From: Enoplolaimus lenunculus | Taxonomy: Eukaryota; Nematoda; Enoplea; Enoplida; Thoracostomopsidae | DNA length: 64,000 bases | Reading direction: 5' to 3' | Assembly: GCA_030248215.1 (NCBI GenBank) | Contig: JASANG010003810.1 | Location: 248,001 to 312,000 of the forward strand | Shown here: positions 57,054-64,000 of the stretch, in pieces | How positions within the stretch are numbered: position 1 is the stretch's first letter | How the letters are laid out: every line of letters begins with the position of its first letter | Notes under the pieces: model-generated | The model's database searches: none | The model's input: the letters and a program-made list of their open reading frames with translations, nothing else | Told to the model about the DNA's origin: nothing | Position numbers and translations under genes: made by a program

Positions 57054-58560
57054 TTAACTTTGGGCAGAACTTCAAACAGGGGTCGTGCAGACCGTATAGT
57101 ACCAACAGTTATCACAATACTGTTTCTTACTTGGCACTTCTGTGTACGCATACACAACAATTTAATACAAAGGAATGTTTTACTTTCTAGTGATATTCAT
57201 ACAACAAAGGTAACTCCCAGGATAACACTAGAGCGACAGTAAATATTTATAATTATCCAAACATAATTCATTATTAAAAACGCTTTGGAGATCACGAAAA
57301 CATCAGGATTACGGCACCTACGGCCAGACCTCAATAGTCTTGAACATGATCCACTTCTGGATAAACAAAGAACAAAAGGTCGAAAGCCAACAATGCACAG
57401 TATAATGAAATATCGATTTTACACAAAGAAATCTTAATCTGCAACATTGAAGCAAAATTTATACTAGCTACGTATCTTTCACTATTAAAAGATAGCGCTT
57501 TGTAGTTGTAAAGTTAGCAAGAATTGACACATTACAGGCATAGGCAGCAGCTCTACAGCAGCTATAACTATTACCTTCCGTATTTATAATTATCAAGCTT
57601 GTTTGATTTTATCACCGCGCGAACCTTTTTAACACATGGGTTATTACACTTTATAATGTTTGTATCACTGCACTCTTCGAAATTTATAAATTGTCAAATT
57701 GACAGGGCAAATATAACACAGCAAAAAAATTGCAGTCAAAATATAAATTAATACCTTTTGAGGTTCGCGTTCGAGCAGTAAAAAATCTCCACAAGAGGTG
57801 AAATGTTTCCGGTTCAAAAATTAGGAATGCAACTCCTAGCGCACATTAATCTCTAAGATAGAGACTGAAACTATTTTTAAGAATGTATTATGCTTTTGGA
57901 TGCAGAAAGGACAGTGTTCCCACTGAGTTGTTTCATATCTGGGACCACAAAGGTCACGAGCGGATCACTTTTCCGCGGGACTGCAAAATAACTAAAGCAG
58001 CCTTGATGCTTGACTACTCCTAATAATATGCCTATACTACTTTTAATACGATCTAATATTATTTTCATTTCCACTTTGTGAAAACGTACAAGGGCCGAAA
58101 ACTATTTAAATTTTGCCATACGTTCTTGCGCTACACAATTTTTTATTACACTATAAAGTATGGAATGTTTAAAAAGAATTACATTTTATACCTGTTGTGA
58201 CTGAGAGTTTAGCCTCATATAAGATGTACCAGTTGTTGCATACAGTCCCACTGTTCAAATTGCCGACGCAATTCAGCAGGTGGAACTGTATGTTTCGTGT
58301 CTTTATTAGAGGCACTCAAAAATCAAATGTTTACTGTTCTTTTGTGACACTCACACAGCGGTTGCAATACTGTCGCTTTTAACCAAAAAATACATAATTT
58401 TTCAGCAGTCACACAGGTTTTGGTTCTCAAACATTAGTTATATTTTGTTCAGCGGTTCATACAATGTATGATATGTAAATGCTAAATGCGCCCTGTTTTA
58501 TATATCGATACCTCTCCAAAACAATACCTGCAACATTTTTTGGTATATACCTATATATGC

Positions 58561-58647
58561 AAGCGGGGTTTATGCACAGATCTTCATATTTAGAGAGAGA
58601 GCAATGTGTTCAAGCTTTACGGGCTCATATTGTATCCAATTTTAACT
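58561..58647 (+). CDS. Weak candidate exon of an unknown gene
   Basis: Frame AGFMHRSSYLEREQCVQALR then AHIVSNFNW ends in a strong donor (TGG before GTAAGT). The acceptor would be ATGCAAG at about 58561. No family recognised; could be chance. Confidence 0.15.
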
Positions 58648-59063
58648 GGGTAAGTAGTGTTGAGTAAAATAATTGAGAAAAAATATTTAAAAATGTAATA
58701 TTATACAAACCGCAGCAGCGAATCACACTAAACAATTGTGGGAGGGCAACAGAAACAGTTCCTTCAACGGTGTACAGGTTTGAGAGAAAAAATAAATGTA
58801 CAGTGTTTGATGGTGGTCTCTAGGGTATGCAGGCACTGAGAGTGTAAATGTGCTACATCAGCACCGTATCCCCCTCGTTCGATTGCATTAAAGCTTTTCG
58901 CTCAACGACCAGACATTTTGCATTGCTGTCTGGGTCAGATAAAGAAATGAGCACATTATGGGTATTTTTTTCGGTTTTTAGCCAGTTTTAAAAGCGTGAA
59001 AATCTATATAATTTCATAAGATTTTAAAATCAAAGTATATGCCTCGTAAGGGATTGAGACATC

Positions 59064-59229
59064 AGCCAATGTATTAAAGAACAGGGGCGGAACAGTATTA
59101 CTAGCATATTCATTAGCCTGAGCCTAGCCTAAGCCTAAAGCCAAGCAAACAAATTAGTGTAAAGCTTAAGCATACTCTTTTCCAGTATCCCACAGAAAAA
59201 CTCTTTGCCCCCTGATCTTTACATGGTCC
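59064..59229 (-). mobile_element. CCTAAG/TTAGGC-type MITE, third bounded copy
   Basis: Left AGCCAATGTATTAAAGAACA, interior CCTAAGCCTAAAG, right CCTGATCTTTACATGGTC. Flanks GAGACATC and AAGACATC agree at seven of eight bases. Confidence 0.75.
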
Positions 59230-59595
59230 AAGACATCTTGTGGTCAAGATTAAATTAAGATAGACTGCAGTTTGAATTTTACATTTAAAACTGGACAATT
59301 TGTGCAAAAATCAGTGCAAAAGTAATAATGCATTTAGTTTTCGCACATATTTTAAACAGCACAACGAGCGGCATTATCTTAAACTTTTGTTGAGATACGT
59401 TTATGAAAACATTATTCATTACGTGTGCTGAAAGAATTGAGTCGTTTCGTTTGTAGTTTTTAGAAAATCACATCTATGAAGCTGAAATGACCCACATACG
59501 TATTTTGCACAGCGTTCCAGCGGATTTTTGCAAACATACGTATGCAAAAACAACTAAATAGTAAAAATATGAGGTTTTTGCATTATGCGTTGTTA

Positions 59596-59812
59596 CACTG
59601 CAAAAAATGTTGAGTCAAATTGACTCTCCGAAATAGGCTTTTCGGGACTACAACTGAGTCAAATTCGACTCCGCCAGAGTCGAATGCGATTCGGTGAGTC
59701 GAATTTGATTCTGGCGGAGTCAAATTTAACTCAGTGTGTGTAGTCCAGAAAAGCCTATTCCGAAGAGAGTCAGTCAATTTGCAGTCAATTTGACTCACCA
59801 TTTCTTGCAGTG
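59596..59812. mobile_element. Foldback MITE with GAGTC units
   Basis: CACTGCAAAAAATG to CATTTCTTGCAGTG, palindromic over nearly its whole 217 bases, built from GAGTCAAATT, CCGCCAGAGTC and AGGCTTTTC words and their inverses. Confidence 0.8.
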
Positions 59813-60989
59813 CAGTTATATAGACATGATGATATGTTTAAGATCGTTCTATGAAACAGAATCGGATGTCCGTGTCTAATGCGGGGTTCACGTTATAACT
59901 GGGGCAGCAGGGACACGCTTTGTCCCATGTTGATTCGACATCAACGTCTAATTTTAACATTCAATACACAGTGAACAGACAAAAGTCGAATATCATATGA
60001 TATTCATCTACTAAACCATGGATTGTTTGATCCGACTGACTAGTGCACAGCTATACTGTATTGACCGAAGGGGGAGGGGTAATCAGAGGGGGGTCCCCTT
60101 CTTGAGTCCGAATCAATAGAAGCCAATATCCCTAATAGAGTCCGTAAGCGGATAGAGTCCCTAAACCCTAATTAGAGTCCATAAATGTCAATTATTTCTA
60201 ATTGTAGCGTATAAATGACTACAGGACCAAATAATTTGAGTTCTTAACTTTAAACCGTACTTAAATTTTGAAAGTATATTCCTAAGTATAACCTTGTCAT
60301 AAGACAAATAAACGTTTGATTCAACGGATAATTGCAGTACCTAATATATATCAGCAACGAAGGGCGGCGGATCGCGGGTTAGAAATAAGTAACAGTCCGT
60401 AACCGAATAACTCGGGGGGTACCCTCTGTAGAGGCCAAATAAATATCAGTGCCCCCTCTTAATATTCGGGTCACTACAGTATTTTTATACATTTAGGGTT
60501 GCAAAATTGCAACTACGTTGACTAGGACCGTGTTCGGAAAGGCGTCTGTAACAGATTGGGCACTTGACTGCACTCCCTATGATCAGGGAAAACAATATTA
60601 AACGACAAAACCTTAAAATTTCTCGTGATTCCGGTCGTAATTTTCCGAACACAGGTTTATTCCAACCGATTATAAACCGCTAATTTGCCTTAGATTAGCA
60701 ATGACGCCGAGGGGAGTTTAATATGGCGTACCATTTCCTGAACTGAATAGAAAAATTCTAGAAATACCTACATGACCAACCACTTCTGGGGTAGTAGACG
60801 TGAAGTTCACCCTCATGGTATCAAAGTTCTATCCTTTACGTCTCCTGACAAGAAACCCTCCATCATCATTTCCAATGCCTAAAGAAAACAATTGAGAGAC
60901 GTTAACTTGAGAGTGGTTTGGCTTCGGACATTTGTTCATATTTGGATATCGGGAAATTCCTGCAAAATATTTGTGTATCATCCAGTACC

Positions 60990-61452
60990 ATGGTGTAAAA
61001 CGGATAGAAGAATTAACCGGAAACGGATAGCGATGAAAATATCGAAAACCGAGAACGGATACTGAAGTACAAAAATTTTCCAAAATGCCTTTATTTTTCT
61101 GCCAATACAATTATGAGAGGCGTGCATATTCACCGGTGTTTCAAAAATTTTAAACAAAAATTACGGATGTAGTGTATTTAATTTTTAAGATTTTGAATGA
61201 ATTTCGTAACTTTTATTTCATTTCGAACCGGTCTGTCAACGAAAAATTGCAAGATGCATATTTATCTGAGATAAATATTTTCTCATTGCGACGATGTGTA
61301 AAAAATAACCGAGAGGGGTCGCTTTAATGGGGGTCATTTACGTTATTTACAACTAATTTTGAACGTAAACATAACTGAATTCCCGATGTTTTTACAACGG
61401 AAACTGAAAAAAATTCCGGAAACGGATATCCGGTTACACTGTATCCGGTTCT
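60990..61452. mobile_element. CCGG-type repeat
   Basis: AACCGGAAACGGATAGCG at the left and GGAAACGGATATCCGGTTAC at the right; internal sequence unlike the hAT CCGGAA family. Confidence 0.4.
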
Positions 61453-61821
61453 CATCTATTTTATTCTTCTTAAGATCTGTTTAATATCGTTTCAGGAACG
61501 CTCGTGCGTCTTAAACGTATACATTTAAGCATCAGTTATATATAATCTGCAACGATATAAGCCGAATTTAAGCGTTATTGACTCCAAAAAATTATGCAAT
61601 TCGGGTTTTACCTCAAAACCTGTCAATCCAACCCAGCCGAACGAGTAGCACATTTTCTAGTTTACCAAAGACTATAATTAATTTTAAAAACATATTAGAC
61701 ATATATAATAACCCATTATATAATTTTAATATATTATTAATTATATTTATTGATATATTATTATTGTTTACCATTTAACTCATATTTATCCTCTGAAATC
61801 TTTCAAATAAACTCAAAACCT

Positions 61822-61830
61822 AGTATATAC
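61822..61830 (+). promoter_or_regulatory. Possible TATA box before a signal-peptide-like frame
   Basis: AGTATATAC lies 56 bases upstream of the ATG at 61886, with TCTGTCTGATCG, a pyrimidine-rich possible start site, about 30 bases on. Weak by itself. Confidence 0.25.
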
Positions 61831-61885
61831 TTTTGTCGCTTCCCGTCTGTCTGATCGTTGCTCAATTTTGTGATTTAATGTCAAA

Positions 61886-61987
61886 ATGCTGTTCAGATTA
61901 ATAGCGGTTGCTACGATTGCTTTTTGTGGCCTTCAAATAGTTGAAAGTAACGCGTTTTATGACCTTAAAAATAGTGGCTGTAGGTAG
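61886..61987 (+). CDS. Candidate first exon of a small secreted protein
   Basis: MLFRLIAVATIAFCGLQIVE then SNAFYDLKNSGCR and stop. A basic residue, a hydrophobic core and a small-residue region (VESNA) are what a signal peptide looks like. AG before GTAGCT near its end could be a donor, making this an exon rather than a 33-residue protein. No family recognised and no downstream exon found. Confidence 0.3.
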   Translation: MLFRLIAVATIAFCGLQIVESNAFYDLKNSGCR

Positions 61988-62245
61988 CTGTGCCACTCCT
62001 AAATATATTTCAATCTAAAAACTAAAACAAAACTAAAACCAAATCCTAAACCACACATTAAGGGAGAGTCCCCGGCTCCGCCTACTGAGACAGAATAGCC
62101 ATATAACGAAATACTGTAATATCTAAAAGTCGTTTAAGAGCTAGTTGCAATTTGAACTCCCGCGGTTGAAATATACTCACTGGCCAATGTGTGAAACAGT
62201 ACCGTAATACACAGTATGTATAAAGCATATTCTGAAGCGTATGCT

Positions 62246-62479
62246 TACACTGTAAATTCCAATGACTTGATTAATCAATTCAGCTAGCGAGTTAGTTATT
62301 TCTAAATTATAAAATCAGTAAACATTAACTCATTCTGTGATGAGCTGATTCTCACTCTGAGTTAAGTTTATTAGCTCAGAATGAATTGAATAAGCTCAAA
62401 ATTTTGAGTTCTGATAGTCCTACTTCAGACTGACTGATTTAACTTAAGTTAAAATCAACTCACTAAAATTTACAGTGTA
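62246..62479. mobile_element. MITE with TACACTGTAAATT ends
   Basis: Exact 13-bp inverted ends TACACTGTAAATT and AATTTACAGTGTA; interior made of GAGTTA/TAACTC words. Similar design to 59596-59812 but different sequence. Confidence 0.75.
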
Positions 62480-62499
62480 ACCCTAAACATTAGAATGCG

Positions 62500-62600
62500 C
62501 TCATAGCTAAGCCTAAGCAAAAATTAGTCTAAAGCTTCAGCTTATTCTATTTCAGTCCGACAGAAAGGCGCTTAATTCCTGATATTTCTTTACATGAGCC
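62500..62600 (-). mobile_element. CCTAAG/TTAGGC-type MITE fragment
   Basis: TAAGCCTAAGCAAAAATTAGTCTAAAGC region with a right end CCTGATATTTCTTTACATGA. Confidence 0.5.
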
Positions 62601-62869
62601 TAAATGATTTTGTTTGTGTATTTTCATGCGCCGGCGCACCAAATCGTGTGTCTACTGTGAGCTTAGCTGATCCTTCGTTTGATGGCAATAACGAAGCACA
62701 ACCTTGCAGTCGCTTTGCCAATTTACGTCAAGTTTACGAGACTAAAATTATGCCACTTCAATCTACGTTAAGAATTGACGAGTTGATACCGGATGTACAC
62801 GAAGGTATTATAATGATTACAAATTACAATCCTAAGTTGAACATTGGAATCATCAAAAAAATTGTGTAA
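62594..62869 (+). CDS. Open frame of 91 codons, unknown
   Basis: MSLNDFVCVFSCAGAPNRVS, later FANLRQVYETKIMPLQSTLR and IDELIPDVHEGII. Composition from about 62640 looks coding, and an AG at 62669 could be an acceptor. Its last 57 bases lie in the left arm of the long inverted repeat. No family assigned; could be an exon or a transposon-derived frame. Confidence 0.3.
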   Translation: MSLNDFVCVFSCAGAPNRVSTVSLADPSFDGNNEAQPCSRFANLRQVYETKIMPLQSTLRIDELIPDVHEGIIMITNYNPKLNIGIIKKIV

Positions 62870-63642
62870 AAAATTCTTTGTAGTTGTTTTTTACGAAAGC
62901 CCGTATGCGATCCTTAAAAAGGAATTCTTAGCGTTAAAACTGTACCGTTCCTGATTCTGAAGTGCGCTCCGTGACTGATCCTGATTCTGCTCCATTTTTT
63001 TCTGGTTGACTCGGTTTCATCGGTGTAACGCACTTGCGTCTATTGTTTGGCATTGCTAAATGTGTAAACTTAGCTATTATAATGTAAACTACAGCGCTCC
63101 GTATTAGTTTCTGTGGTTTATTTTGATGTGTAGCTTAAATTAAACCATTTACAATCGTCAGACAACGACCTTAAGCCTAATCTAACCGAGATGAACCTAT
63201 TGACTACCTTATCAGTTACCCGAACCGGGAAATTGTTGGTTCTTTCAATAGGTTCCACTCGGCTAGATTAGGCTTTACATCTTTGGCTGACGATTCTAAA
63301 TTCGCTTAATTTAAGCTACACCTCAAATTTATTCATAGAAACTAATACGGAGCTCTGTGGTTTACATAATAACAGCTAAGTTTACACATTTGGCAATGCC
63401 GAACAAAACACGCAAGCTCACTTCACCAACGAAACTGAGTCAACCAGGAAAAATCGAGCAGAATTAGACTCAGTCACGGAGCGCACCTCAGAATCAGGAA
63501 CGGTACGGTTTTCCGGTTTTCAGCGCTAGGAATTTTTTTAGGATCGCATATATACCGACTTTCTAAAAAGCAATTGCAAAGAATTTTGACACAATTTTTT
63601 GGTGATTACAATGTTCAACTTACGATAGTAATTTGTAATCAT
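62813..63642. repeat. Long inverted repeat, about 390-base arms
   Basis: Left arm 62813-63203 and right arm 63245-63642 are inverted copies with scattered differences (for example TGATTACAAATTAC outermost and CGGCTAGATTAGGCTT against AAGCCTAATCTAACCG near the centre), around a 41-base spacer. Probably a large foldback element; no transposase seen. Confidence 0.85.
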
Positions 63643-64000
63643 ACAAAAGTGGGTAATTTTTCCGAATCAATATATTTGTTCCAACTGTCAGTTGGACTAC
63701 ATTGGTTCGACCAATCGACAATTTTTTAAACGCATTTGCGAGCACCAGCAGTTTCCAGATAGCACCCTCAATCAAACTAAGTCAAGTTCAACATTCAAGT
63801 CAACTATCACAGACGACAGTCACAGTTGCGGTCTTTTTTACTTTTCTACAATCTCTGCCAGTTCTCGTCAGAGCACCCCCTCTAGATACAACTTCGCTCT
63901 CTATGACCTCGAATCACTCTTCATACGCGATTTACGACCTAAATTGAATCTGCAGAGCAATACTTATCGCTATAGAATAATTGTCACCAAAATTTTCATC

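Larger units (their letters stand above)
55192..64000. other. Region right of arrestin without a recognised conserved gene
   Basis: Contains the arrestin 5' flank, MITEs, two tRNA-like sequences, a long inverted repeat and a few weak candidate exons listed separately. Translations of both strands showed no conserved family that I could name. Confidence 0.55.

Noticed and set aside
1-64000. LTR retroelements, Polintons, other viral remnants, toxin genes
   Set aside because: No reverse transcriptase, integrase, capsid, envelope, protein-primed polymerase or long terminal repeat pattern was recognised on either strand.

Overview
The window is animal nuclear DNA, from an invertebrate that cannot be placed further from sequence alone. 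It is AT-rich, with short exons, GT-AG introns of mostly 100-1500 bases and very many small non-autonomous transposons. Three conserved protein genes were rebuilt exon by exon from splice sites and reading frame. 3'-acceptor signals very close to start codons (best at isoleucyl-tRNA synthetase) would fit an animal with spliced-leader trans-splicing, but no leader gene was seen.

Layout. (1) 324-9490, minus strand: the first 14 coding exons of cytoplasmic isoleucyl-tRNA synthetase, up to and including the KMSKR loop; the rest lies beyond the left edge. (2) 9491-11124: a short divergent intergenic space with tRNA-derived SINE copies. (3) 11125-33235, plus strand: a complete Dicer gene of 30 coding exons. 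It encodes about 2254 residues with helicase, dimerisation domain, platform/PAZ, two RNase III domains with all eight catalytic acidic residues, and a dsRNA-binding domain. (4) 33236-38068: tail-to-tail intergenic space made largely of MITEs. (5) 38069-55191, minus strand: a complete beta-arrestin-type gene of 14 coding exons, about 447 residues, with clathrin-box and AP2-binding tail motifs. One of its introns is about 10.5 kb and is packed with transposon copies. (6) 55192-64000: no recognised conserved gene; MITEs, tRNA-like sequences, a long inverted repeat and a few weak candidate exons.

The three genes do different jobs (translation, small-RNA production, receptor desensitisation) and share no pathway. 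The repeats are the other main content. There is a hAT-like MITE with 8-bp target duplications and a conserved peptide fragment, a separate MITE built from CCTAAG/TTAGGC-like units, Helitron/Helentron-like elements with a strong 3' hairpin, SINEs with exchanged tRNA heads, and several foldback MITEs.

The most unusual single feature is in Dicer. The 3' splice site of intron 28 and the start of exon 29 are present five times in tandem, 106-107 bases apart. No LTR retroelement, Polinton, viral remnant or toxin gene was recognised.
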